Part shown: piece by piece, positions 21,798 to 33,123 of the stretch
Layout: every line of letters starts with the position of its first letter
Numbering within the stretch: the first letter of the stretch is position 1
From: Diphasiastrum complanatum
Taxonomy: Eukaryota > Streptophyta > Lycopodiopsida > Lycopodiales > Lycopodiaceae
Assembly (NCBI GenBank): GCA_029204225.1
Contig: MU831568.1
Coordinates: forward strand, 1 to 64,000
Direction: 5' to 3'
DNA: 64,000 nt
Made by a program: the position numbers and the translations under genes
Notes under the pieces: generated by a model
Database searches by the model: none
The model's input: only the letters and a program-made list of their open reading frames with translations
What the model was told of the DNA's origin: nothing

Positions 21798-22371
21798 TTG
21801 CATGGATTACAACAAAAAATTCCTTTTCTTGCGTAGTATAACACAACAGAGGACTAGAGAATTTTTTGCTCTCAAATGCTAGTGGCTTATCCATTTGTAA
21901 TAGAACCGCTCCAATTGCAACATCACTTGCGTCCGTTCTCACGACGTAAGATAAATCTGGATTTGCAATTTATAACACGGGAGTTGAAACAATCATTGTT
22001 TTAAATTTTTCAAAACATTGATTCAATTTCTCGTTCCAAACAACAGGCGAACTAGGTTAATTTCTCTTTTTCTTTTTATGAACAACTCCTTTTGTCAGAT
22101 TATTAAGCGGTGCTGCTAATTTAGCATAATCCTCAATAAATCTCTTGAAGAAAAGTGTAAAACCTAAAAAAATGACTTTACTTGTCTCACAGTTCCTGAA
22201 ATTGGCCACTCAATCACAATCTTGATTTTATCCTCATGAATCTTGATCCCATTTACTGTGATCTCATGACCGAGATAAAGCAACTCTTGCTTAAAGAATT
22301 TACACTTGGACTCTTTAGCGTAGAGTAACTCCCGACAGAGTTTCATCAAGACGATTTTTAGGTGTTCTACG

Positions 22372-23222
22372 TGTTCCACCAAGGATTTACTATAAACGAG
22401 AATGTCATCTAAGAACACAACCACAAACTTCCCCAAATATGGACGAAATAAATCGCTCATCATTTGCTGGAACGTTGCTGGAGCATTCATTAATCCAAAT
22501 GACAACACTAAGAATTCATAATGACCAAATCTAGAATGAAATCCTGTCTTTTGGACATCTTCTGACTTAATTCTTATTTGATGGTACCCTGTTCTGAGAT
22601 CTATCTTGGTGAAATACCATGCTCCACCCAAGCGATTTACAAGACACTTTTAATTTTTTTTAAAAGAAATTACGTTTTCTAAAAATTCATAAAAACCACT
22701 ATCAGTTATTAATCAATCAAAATTGAAAATTCGATTCACTATTCGATTCTTAATTTTACTATATTAATGTCCATCAGGCATGCAATACATGCAACATTAA
22801 ACTGATTTTTTCACAATTACAGAATTCACATAAAATCAAGTTTTATGGAAATTGTCAACTATAAAACCCAGTTTTGTATCCATCAGTCAGAGTACATGCG
22901 TATAACCACTCAAAACAGATCTAAACCACTTATGTTTTCTAGGGTTCTATGTGTTCCACCAAGGATTTACTGTAAACAAGAATGTCGTCTAAGAATACAA
23001 CCACAAACTTCCCCAAATATGGACAAAATAAATCATTCATCATTTGCTAGAACGTTGCTGGAGCATTCATTAATCTAAATGGAAACATTAAGTTTCATAA
23101 TGACCAAATCTAGAACGAAATCCTATCTTTTGGACATCTTCCGACTTAATTCTTATTTGATAGTACCCTGTCCTGAGATCTATCTTGGTAAAATACCGTG
23201 CTCCACCCAAGCGATCTACAAG
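22372..23222. repeat. Direct duplication of gypsy RT sequence around a 305 bp spacer
   Basis: 22372-22641 and 22947-23222 are about 90 percent alike by eye and both encode RT (TTACTATAAACGAGAATGTC against TTACTGTAAACAAGAATGTC, for example). The spacer 22642-22946 is AT-rich and non-coding. The element cannot be functional with this layout. Confidence 0.8.
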
Positions 23223-23892
23223 GTCATCCGTCGGGTAATGGATATTTATTCTTTATAGTCACTTTATTAAGCCCCTTGTAATCCACACACATCCGGAAAC
23301 CTCCATCTTTCTTCACTTTAAGAAGAATAGGAGCACCCCATGGTGATTTACTAGGATGTATATGTCCCATCCTCAAATAGTTTTATATTTGATTTGAAAT
23401 CTTTGTCTTCTCTTATTGAGAGAACCTATAAGGTTGTCTAGAGACAGGTTGACTTCTTGGAATTAACTCAATCCTATGGTCTACTGACCTAGATGGTGGT
23501 AAACCATGAGGTAATTCAGATGGAAAAACATCCCTAAATTCATTTATGATATGTTCTTTCACTACTTGTTCATGATCTAAATTTACTGAGTTAAGAATTG
23601 CTGAGAATTCATAACTATTTAGATTTATTTCAGAAACATCCACAACTGGAATAGCACATATTGAAAAAACTTCATACTCAGAATAATCCAATGTCTCCAT
23701 TTTATTAACTATAGAAATTTGGTCCAACGGACGTACAAAATTACTGCCAAATAATGTAACTACCTTATCACCCTCCTTGAAAGTGAGAACATGCTTCTCA
23801 AAATCAATTAACAGAGAAGGCGACTTACTAAATAACCATTCGTAACCTAAGATTAAATTAGTACGAGTTAGGTCTAAAACATGAAAATTAAC

Positions 23893-24064
23893 TAGGAGCT
23901 TCGGGACTTTTATGTTCCAAGTCTCCAACTCTGCTCTTGAAGCTAGATAAATTTTATATCTATGATTGTGTGTCCTTGCATCAAAACTAGGAGCCTCGGG
24001 ACTTTTATGTTCCAAGTCTCCAACTTTGTTCTAGAAGCTAGATAAATTTTATATCTATGATTGT
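23893..24064. repeat. 97 bp tandem duplication in gypsy protease
   Basis: TAGGAGCTTCGGGACTTTTA at 23893 recurs as TAGGAGCCTCGGGACTTTTA near 23990, and both copies run on to CTAGATAAATTTTATATCTA and ATGATTGT. Confidence 0.8.
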
Positions 24065-24350
24065 TGGCTTCAGTTTCCAAGCTGAGTTTTTGCACAAGAC
24101 AAGAATAAATAAAATGATGAGTTGAACCACTGCCCAATAAAATACTCACATCTTGATCTTTAATTGTGCCAATTAAACGGAAAAGTTCATTAGGCAAGAA
24201 AGAAGTAGTACTAAAAGAACATTCACACTCACAATCAGTCAGGTTAATTTCCAAAGTCCAACGACCAAATGTAGTGACTATGAAGAAAACATTTTTGTAT
24301 GCTACCAAACCGCAATACACAACCGTTTACTTGCTCTAATCGTGGAAAAA

Positions 24351-25139
24351 ACCCTTTTCATAATATTAATGCATACTATCGAAAAACACTTGCCTCCTCT
24401 ACTAGAGTATGTAATAAGACTTTTGGATACTGACGGAAAAAATGATAAATATAAGAAATGCCTGGGTTCCTAGTATTCTAGTCACGACATACAATAATTT
24501 CACTCATCTAACATCAGAAAACCGTTTTACTACTTTAATACAATACACAGTCACTTTTCTAAACCTGACCCAAAAAGACGGTCCGGTGCTCATAATACAA
24601 GTACATATGGAAGACGCAGCTATCATTGCCTAATTTGGAATGGTGAAGGCTACAAAAAACTAATACCTAGTACATAGGTATGATACTTCACTATCTACTC
24701 TTTCAGACAGAAACCACAATTGATTAGATCTCGATAGGGACATGGCAATTCAGAATTATCGAAATGATTAAGTCCCCACATAGTATTATCATGCTACAAC
24801 TACGCAATGCTTTCTAAGTATCCTACCACTCCTTCAATAAATGAAGGCAAGTATGGACTTCAAACACACATATTCCCACGGAAAACAAGCCAGTACAAAA
24901 AATAGAGACTATAAAAACCAATCGAGATGAAGTAAAACCATACCTCAATGTGAATATAGGTGACCAAAAATCGTTGAAGTACTAGTCATGAATGCCGCAT
25001 TTGGTTTGAGGTAGGTTTGCCTTTGTTCTTTAGAGAGCCGTTTGCACTTGTCATTTTCTGCTGATACTTGAACAGGTAGCAAGATCAGAGAACAAAAACT
25101 TTACCACAAGTCATTGGACGGATCCACAGGGCACCGAAA
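24351..25139. other. Non-coding stretch right of the gypsy remnant
   Basis: No credible coding frame or LTR boundary found. It may hold decayed gag of the gypsy element, but I cannot demonstrate that. Confidence 0.4.
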
Positions 25140-25860
25140 AAATCAGTAGGCAGGCAGGCTTTGTAGGTCGTAGATAGACAAGTAGAGAAGGTGGCCTCCA
25201 GCGAGCACCCAGAGAGCAGAAGTAGTGGCCAGATTGCAGGGGAAACAGAGCAGCGGATAGTAGGTGAGGCAACAAGGATAGATGGGCAGATCGTAGGGCC
25301 TGCAGGTGGGTCGCAAGGCCAGCAGGTCTGATTTTTGCCTCATACAGGCAGTAGACAGGTCACAGCAGACAAGAAAACTGGAAAACAGTCATCATACAGA
25401 CTGTGGCAGACTCTACAAGCCACGGACAACAAATGTGAAGTTTTGAGCAGCGATGAGAGGCCAAAAACAGGCCCAGAACGGGTCACAGGTGCCTTAGAAA
25501 ACCGCAGACAGGTCATACAAGCATTTACCCAACTGTGGGCAGGCGGTACAAGTCGCGGGACAGCAAAAGGGCCTGCAAACTGGCCGCAGGCAAACTGTGG
25601 CAGACTTTTGCGGGCTGTGGGCAACGATCATAGGCAAAAACTTCTGATTTTTGGTGATTACCAATGATGGGTAGGTCATAGTAGGCCGCAACCAGGTTGC
25701 CGCAGGTCTGAAAACATAGTAGGAGGCCGCAAATAGGCTTCGAGTAGGCCACCGACAGGGCTACTAGGTCAACGGTTGACTGGTACAACCACAGAGATCT
25801 GTAGTAGGCCACTGGTAGGGATAAGAAAAGGGCCGCAGGCCTGCAGGCTAGCCACACACT
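25140..25860. repeat. GC-rich degenerate repeat region (CGCAGG and CAGGC words)
   Basis: Much richer in G and C than its surroundings, with recurring GCAGG, CGCAGG and GGCAGAC words. One longer pair is clear: 25401-25430 and 25594-25625 both read CTGTGGCAGACT then roughly GCCACGGACAAC or GCTGTGGGCAAC. Open frames occur on both strands at once (for example 25335-25667 plus and 25340-25624 minus), which is expected from composition and repeats and does not indicate genes. Confidence 0.5.
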
Positions 25861-27660
25861 GTTTGTTGGCTACAGATCTGGGTTCTCAACAATGTTACTC
25901 TCATAACATGCAACCAACCGATACACTCTACACATTCAGCCACCAACGTGCGACCCAACACTAAGCCACCGCCCCCACACCTAAAATGGTACGCACACAA
26001 AGCAATCATTTTCTTTTCCAATGCCAAACCAAAACAATCCATGATGCACTCCTACTAAGCAATAACCACCAACTCCACCTCTTCCACGACATAAATGTAA
26101 TTACACTAACAATGCATCAACAACCATGAAACAAGCATTACTAACCAGGCATCGATCCACAAGTACTACATAAAGTGAGAACAAGAATCAATATTGAACT
26201 CTCCAACTTAAGCATTCACCAAACATCCATTTCAAGCATCGAAGAAAAGGAAAGCACAATCCATCTCTCTCACCAAACAGAATTACCTCTCAACATCTCA
26301 CTCCCAAAAATACCAACTCCTAAAAATACTAACCAACAAAAGTACTAACTCTCAACACACATAACCTCAACACTAACTCTCAACACACATTTTATACACA
26401 CTCTCAAATACAAAGAGTTGGCTCCTTTTTATAGGAAAACCCAAGTGTCCCCCTTCAAAATGAAGCTTTGCCAATTTTCATGCCCTTCAAGCCCTCTTTG
26501 CCATTTGTCCTCAACCCATTTGATAGTACACCTAGTGGCCTCCATAAGAGAGTGGGGGAGTGGTGCATTCAAGGCTCTCTTCCAAAACTAGCCAAGATGC
26601 CATTTTTGTCAAAGGCTAGGGAGGCCATTTAAGTTTCCCCTTTTGTACACCCTAGAAGCCCAAAATGTCAATGGCTAGTGGGTGTACCTCCCAAATTTTT
26701 TAGCCTCCAAGGTGTTTTGGCATTTCATATCCAAATTTTGGGTGAGGCCCTACTCCTATTTTTAGTAGGCGGCCTTCATTTTTTTCTTTGGGTACCTTCG
26801 TTTTTGGCCTTTCTGCGTTTTTTCAAGGGCCATGCGCCTACTGCTCATTTGTCTGGATTTTTGGTCGGTTGGGTAACCACTTGGCCCGCACATTTCGTTA
26901 ATTGCCCGTAAATTGCCCAAACTTTGCCATTAGGGTTTCTGTGACTCCTTGACACTGAATCCATATTTTTCGGTCCCGTTTTTACCCGTAACTTTTCTTT
27001 CTCGGTTTTTTCTTCTGTGGTTGACTTTTTCGACATTCATGACTAGGGCTCCCACGACAACACGGTTTCCCTGAAAAATACACTGAGTGATCATATATTA
27101 GTAAAAATGGACTCTATACATGGTGAGATTTTAGCACGGTCATACCGGCTATTTTTTTACAACTGGCCATTTTTTTGAAAAGCCGTAAAATATTTACCGG
27201 CCATTTCTAAGGCCGCAAAATTTTCTCTAGCCTCATTTAGGGCGAGCTGGGACCCAATTCTAGGTGGACCGACACTTTTGGCTCGGTCTTACAAAACTTG
27301 ACCACAAAATATTTTTGACGATTTTTTCGAAAGTCAGTTTCTTACTTTTAAACTGTGTCTAGCCACTTTAGGACGGGCTGGGACCCAATTCTAAGACAAA
27401 TTTGTGTCGATTTTTCTCTAATAACCGGGTTTTACATGCCGATTTTTTCAATTATTGCAAACTTAAATTTCAATAGTAGTCCGATTTTTCGTGCGAAAAT
27501 ATCGACTAACATTGGCGACTACCACTGGGTAGTATGGTCCCCATACGGCGGACCTAGAGTCTATGATTTCGTAGACCAACTCCTGGTGGTGGATCAAGTT
27601 AGTGGGCTCAACACCCTTGCTAGGTGATGCTAACCACAGTGAGTTGGTAGGATGTCTTCA
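25861..27660 (-). other. Non-coding stretch, possible LTR with TATA box at about 26430
   Basis: No supported gene. On the minus strand CCTATAAAAAGGAG (26441-26428) is a good TATA box followed by a TTGAGAG-rich stretch, as in LTR promoters. This could be the 5' LTR of the minus-strand gypsy, but I found no second LTR copy. A short direct repeat sits at 27229-27266 and 27358-27395 (shared AGCTGGGACCCAATTCTA or GGCTGGGACCCAATTCTA). Confidence 0.3.
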
Positions 27661-28663
27661 ACAACTTCCTACCCAAAGGCCATCGATTTAGTTCTTAGGA
27701 CGCATCTGCAACCGGATTGGATTTACCCACAACATCTTTGAACAGTTTGGTGTCTTCATACCTACAAAAACCCACCTGTGACCTAAATGGCAAATGCTCC
27801 CAATTCTATCAGATGTAAGGCAATGCCCACTTCTGAACCCATGCATGGAGGGATATGCAAATGCAAATCTCAAGATTGAAGATGGGATGATAGGGATGTA
27901 GGTCATCAGTATTGTGTCTAACAGCGTGTCATTGATGTGTGTGTGAATGTATGCACGATGAGGCTTTAGTGCCCAACTTTGAAACCGGTCCAAACTGGTG
28001 ATTATCAATTTTTTTTTTTTTTTGTTTAGACATTCAACTTATACTCTCTAAGAACGGATTCAATAGGGAATAACCATCTAGTCTCCTCTCTGTACTGACT
28101 CTTCTCTCAAGCCCTATATTCTGACAATAGTCCATGTAGGACAACTTACTGTCCTAATATCCAATACACAAGATGCTAGGAAGTACTGGTTTTTCGCTAG
28201 TCTATGGAATCAGTTAGGAAAATCGTCCTCACCTCTTATGGATGTGTGAGGCATCACTCGTCCTCACAAATTGGTTCGAGATCTGAAACATATAGTTGAA
28301 GTCTTTTTTTTTTTCTCTCTCTCTTTTTTCTCTTACTTTTTTCTCAGTCTTTCTTTCTCTCTCTTGATCTGTTTTTTTTTTTTTCTTTTTTTTTTTATAT
28401 TTTTCTTCTGTGCCTTACCCATTGGGCGATGGAGTCACTCCCCACCCCACTGCACTGTTTTTTGTTCCCACTTTTTCCTCTCCCAACCCCCCTCAACTAT
28501 GCGTCTATACTTTCATTTATGCCCATAGAAGTTAGCAAATGCCCAAATGCAGCTTAGAGTTTTTATAGAGGTGCAATAAAGATGTATGCATAGAAACTGA
28601 GACTTGCAACAGATGCTCACCATACCGTGTCTAGTGTATGATGCATAATAGTGAGGTGGGTGG
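27661..28663. other. Unassigned stretch with poly-T and pyrimidine tracts
   Basis: No gene seen. A T-run lies at about 28007-28024, and a long T/C-rich tract at about 28304-28410 that causes a low-complexity F/S-rich frame on the plus strand. Confidence 0.4.
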
Positions 28664-29592
28664 TTACAGTGCATTCCTGCACATTTCCGTCCGTTGGTTT
28701 TTCAACTCCCCGGTGTAATTGGGGTCCACTTCTGCCACATCCACAAGGGCTGGATCGGCACCTTCCAGGAACTTAAAATAAAACATCTCATTTAGGGTTT
28801 TGCGTTCCCTGGAAATTCTGTCACGCATCCGTAGGTACAATGCTAGGTCCGCTCCTGACTCCATGGACTCATTGGGGTTGTACCACCATTTGGTAAGGTG
28901 AATCCTGGTGGGTTTAGTCTTAGCGCCCCAAGGTTGTAGTAACCAATTCTGTAGACAGTAGGCATAGTGGCCGGCCAATCTAATGATACCATCTTTCTGG
29001 TGCGCGACAACAACTGAGAACCTACATAAGCTTTTGCAGGAATCTTTGTAGTTTTCAAAACTACTTGGGATGAGTGGCCATGTAAATCTGAGGGCGGAAC
29101 TCGTGGATGGTCGTAGCTCAAAAATCTGGATATCTAACGGAAACTCCATGGGCAGTAGATATAAGCTGTAAGCATCAAAAATTTTGTAGAACAGACTGTC
29201 CAACAAAATTTTCTTGCGGTGCACAAGGTAAGCGGGTAAAGGGTTGCGAGAACTCTGAGGCCTGATTGGTCCTCTTGCAGCTTCTTTTCTCTGATACTCA
29301 TGTAACTGCCTAGCTAGCATGGCTACGATAGTTTCGGTTGCAGCTAGTTCCACCTTGGCGTTGGCAGGAACTTTTCCTGCCCTTTATACCCCTCCCTATG
29401 GCTTATCTGTCGTCTTTCACTAGCCTCCTTGAGGTCATTGTACTTCTGCTTCCACGTATCTCGCTCCTTATTGGTGCTAACCATCTCGTTAGTGGCTCTG
29501 ATTCGTAGGTTCTTTTGTTTCTTCAATTCTTCTTTCAGACATTGGATTTCTATGTCGGTCCTCTGTTCTTCCTTCAATACGAACGTCATCAA
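28664..29592 (-). pseudogene. Unrecognised ORF pair, coiled coil then 229-residue domain
   Basis: Minus strand 29592-29344 encodes a charged, heptad-like segment (EIQCLKEELKKQKNLRIRAT, KERDTWKQKYNDLKEASERR) that looks like a coiled coil. An overlapping frame, 29353-28664, continues with 229 residues rich in W, Y and L (PMEFPLDIQIFELRPS, RLAGHYAYCLQNWLLQPWGA, NPNESMESGADLALYLRMRD). I do not recognise the family. The overlap suggests one protein split by a frameshift. Its setting among retroelements suggests an element-encoded gag-like or accessory protein, but no RT or zinc knuckle is attached. Confidence 0.4.
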
Positions 29593-29970
29593 TTTCTATG
29601 GCATTGCTCGGGCTAATTACTACTCTGTGGGTCTTCCATTCTCTTTTCAGCAGTGAATTCCATCACCTGTGTTTTAGCATTTATATACATGAATATACAA
29701 TGTGTTGAATGTACTAAAAATCTTTAAGCTGTACACCCCCTCTCCCCTTCCGTGTGTATCTATCAGGTTCATGCTAGGGCAGGGTTTTACTATGTACTTA
29801 GGCCGTGTGCATTCCTACGATCACTCATATCATCACGATACAACACTTTGATCATCTACTTCTCAACTATATCAAACCGACAACTCATGCTCGTGCAAAT
29901 GAGATGAGTATTTCACACCACTAGAAAATCCAGCATAGCTAGCCATCCAAGATGGTTACGCTATTGCCAC

Positions 29971-31254
29971 AGGACAAATGAGCAACGCTGCTTTATTTGT
30001 GGTGAAACGAGACATTTCATGGTTGACCGTAAAGTTAAAAACCAATACCATGCAGAATGTCCGAACTGTGTTCGCAAACACAGTTTCAAGAATTGTCCTA
30101 AACAACCTAATAGGATTCTTCCAGCACGTCATATATCATCCGAACCTGTTAGAGTTCTAACTAGAGCACAACGCCAACAACAAGAACAACAACAAACCAA
30201 TGTTAAATTAGCTGACCCACATGGAAGCCACTTGATGGCTTCCACATTACCAAAATATTACCCAGACCCAACCGTGGAACAAAGGCAATACGATGAATTT
30301 TGAGATGAGTTTTTGCGAGAGGAAGAACATACAAAAAGTCTGTTATCAGCTCAAATCCCCGAAAAGGAGCAATCCCTACAGGGACTTGAAGATTTTTTGA
30401 CTAATCCTGATGAACAGCAGAAAACAAAAGAAAATCCTGAAATTCTCCAGATTTCTATGAATTTGCTGAATATAGGTGTTGCTAAGGGGACTAGCATCAC
30501 CTTACCTTTGTCCTATAAAGACTATCCCACAGTATCTACTATCCTTGATAGCGGATCAGGTGCCAATATAATGGCTTTGTCATTGGCAAAGTCATGGGGC
30601 TTCCATACCCTCGATCAACCACAATATAAACTTCGCATGGCTGATCAAAGAGTTACAGACTCTGCTGGTCATTTATCAAATATTAAAGTTCGAATAGCAG
30701 GTGTCAAATTTGTGATTGATTGTGTCATCTTAGATTTACCAGAAGATGCCAATACTTATAAACTCCTTCTTGCTACATCCTGGCTTCAGATAGCAGGTGT
30801 TGTCCAAGATTGGAAGCATAGCAAAATCACCTTTGGCAATCACGATAAATGAGTCACTATTGACTCAATTGGCCATGTCAAGCCTGTTAGATTTTATGAT
30901 GATTGGTCATCAACAACATATGACGAATCAGATAGTGTCCACTATACAAGATCCACGGACATAATCAATTGGGGTCAACCACTAGCCACTATGGATTGTG
31001 TTGATTCCAATCGATGTCGTATTGAAACTGCTACATAAAATGTGGATATTCTCCCATCTTCTACAGACATTGACACACCCATCATCTCGCTTATGATGAT
31101 TGACCTGATTCCTATAGCTTGGTGCCCAGGAGAACCTAGCGTCTCCACTGCCCATGTTTGGGAAGAAGGTATTCTTTCCATGGATGATGTAGAAATGATG
31201 GATGAACATGTCCTCCTATATCTAGATGTCCAAGAGCCTCTTGCTATATTTTAG
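29971..31254 (+). pseudogene. Ty3-like gag zinc knuckles and protease without RT
   Basis: A single frame holds from 29971 to 31254, broken only by stops at about 30301, 30850 and 31036. It starts with two zinc-knuckle-like motifs: CFICGETRHFMVDR, with the last Cys now Arg, and CPNCVRKHSFKNC, with CX2CX3HX4C spacing. The same odd spacing is in the family H gag (CLVCTQNHIVNKC, near 50560). A Q-rich linker follows, then a retropepsin-like domain with ILDSGSGANIMALSLAKSWG and the downstream DLPEDANTYKLLLATSWL. A 130-residue acidic tail follows. No RT, RNase H or integrase comes after it; the frame closes at 31254 and a possible 3' LTR starts near 31596. Probably a non-autonomous gag-protease element. 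Confidence 0.7.
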
Positions 31255-31595
31255 AATATTCCATGTCATTCCCAGAATCAAGCGACAAGAAAATTATGGT
31301 TTTCATTCATGATAATGTTTTTACTATGAATTTTATTGTTATTCGACTTGTTGGAGAGATAAACTATTTTGTTTCAATAGGCAAGCCTTGGTAAATTTGG
31401 CAAAACTAGCTACTGTAGTTTTGTCATTTGACTTGTTTGAACAAGTATCGTATGACACATTTAAAGGCACGTTTTCTTCATCATTTTACTTATCATCCCA
31501 TAACTTGAGGCTATCCACATGTAGATGTGACTGCAAAACTCAAGCAAGTTAGTAGAGTAAATCATGTTTTTTGATCCAGACGTGCAAGAGATGGG
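31255..31595 (+). other. Non-coding tail of the gag-protease element
   Basis: No coding frame of note. It lies between the gag-protease frame and the proposed LTR start. Confidence 0.4.
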
Positions 31596-32030
31596 TGACG
31601 TAATTTGAGGACCTTGATTGCAGTCATGATTAGGGTAGTCTAAGGGTTAGGTTAAGGGGTTTATAACCCTAATATCAGGTCGGACCTAAGCAATATAAAT
31701 AATAGAGCTTTCCAATGTATTTTTCATCATGAGAAAATTCCAAGATAGTGAGATTTTCTATCTTTGAATCTATATTGTTTTGTAATAGCAATCTTGCATT
31801 GTTTTGAAGAATTGTTCTTGATCAATTTTATGGTAGATTGAGTCTCCTAACACCTAGTTATATATTGTAAAAAAAACTTGATTTGGTTTCTCAAGTAGAT
31901 CCTTCATTTTGTGTTGCATTGCCTAGAAAGCTAGGAATTGTCTAGCTATTGGAAATTCAACTTCAATAGGTTCTTGTGCAAGCACGTGCACTTAGATTCT
32001 TGTGCTTAATCATTCATGACATTCAAAACT
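31596..32030 (+). mobile_element. Putative 3' LTR of the gag-protease element
   Basis: A purine stretch GCAAGAGATGGG directly precedes TGACGTAATTTGAGG at 31596, resembling a polypurine tract and LTR start. TATAAATAATAG at 31694-31705 is a good TATA box. The 3' boundary is not certain; ATTCATGACA near 32021 is one candidate. No second copy is in the window to prove it. Confidence 0.4.
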
Positions 32031-33123
32031 CCTATTTTTATCATGGAGTCAGATCCAAGTGAAAGTGATTAATGATTTGATCAAGTTTATGGCAAAAATT
32101 AGGTGTTTTAGCATAGAAATTGTAAGACATTCAAGGGATAGTTTTTGGACTAAAAGTGGATTTGATTTTTTGGACTAATTAAATGTCTTGAATGTCTTAG
32201 ATGGAATAATTGAAGGGATAGTTTTTGGACTAATTGAAGTGGATTTGATTTTTTTTATATGGATTTGATTTTTTTTATATTAGGTTTAATCTCCTGAAAC
32301 CGTTCTCTTAAAATTTCCATTTTTTGGAATCTCAAAATCGTAAGTTTGGCTTTGGAGCCTTGTGCACTTTGTAGCTCTTAAAGAGAGGATTCCATTGATC
32401 CAACCCATACCAAAAGTGGATTAGTATTTTATGAGTTGTGGGAGGCCAAAGTAAAGGTAACTTTTCTCATAAAAGGCCCATTTTTTAGGTTGTGATTGAA
32501 ATGCTTCAAAAGATTTTGCATTAGATTGGAATTTGGAGATTCTAGCCTTGGATTTTTGGCTTGTTGGATAGGATTTGATGCATAGTATTGATTTGTATCA
32601 TTAAGTTTGATCTAATCCAACCTTTTGGAAGTGTACTGAGCACCTAAAAATGTGCTCTAAGAGTGGTTATTTCGATCTTTGGAGTGATTCAAATCTAGAT
32701 GCTTTTTAGAGGTCATATTTCATCAAGTTTCTAGTTTTATCAGGCCACTAGTTTTGTTTTTAGTTTTCAATAGGGTTCAGATCCTTTCAGATCTTTCTAA
32801 ATTGATAAAGGACCTTCAATTTGGGTTCCAATTTGTTGGAATACCAAGTTTGATTAACCATTCAATAGCTCTTTGTAAGGGAAAGCTCCTCAAGATCCTT
32901 CTTACAAGACAAAACAACAGGGAACACACTATGGAGAAACCGCCCAACCAAGTAGAAGCAACCGATCAATCTCTAGAAGCTTCACCCCTAGGCCAAGGAA
33001 TAAGAAGCAACAGTAGAGAGAAAGGACCTGGCAATGAATCATCAAAAGAATGGAGTAGGACGAGTTCCATCTAGTTATATGGACATACTCCATTCTTGAA
33101 ATGTATATGTAGTCCATTGTCCA
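32031..33123. other. Unassigned stretch left of element E
   Basis: Tandem 22 bp duplication around 32236-32280 (GGATTTGATTTTTTTTATAT twice). A 106-codon plus frame (32754-33074) shows no recognisable domain. I see nothing else. Confidence 0.4.

Larger units (their letters stand above)
21798..24350 (-). pseudogene. Ty3/gypsy protease-RT-RNase H, broken, with internal duplications
   Basis: Minus-strand order. Protease is in 24320-23700, with the catalytic Asp changed (LLGSGSTHHFI, where DSGS is expected). The RT approach reads INEFRDVFPSELPHGLPPSRSVDH (23560-23420), then [21 protein letters not shown] (about 23340-23270). The RT palm at 22631-22164 includes [15 protein letters not shown] and FLDDILVYS. 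RNase H starts near 21960 (TDASDVAIGAVL) and ends at VVIHA (21798). Frames are broken in several places. RT sequence 22372-22641 is duplicated at 22947-23222 with about 305 bp of unrelated DNA between; a 97 bp duplication lies in the protease (23893-24064). A chromovirus-type element is likely from RT and integrase style. Confidence 0.87.

Noticed and set aside
25335-25857. Overlapping long frames on both strands that could look like genes
   Set aside because: They arise from GC-rich repeats with few stop words; no domain, and opposing frames cannot all be real.
28271-28528. F/S-rich plus-strand frame that might be a membrane protein
   Set aside because: It is a translation of a T/C-rich low-complexity tract.
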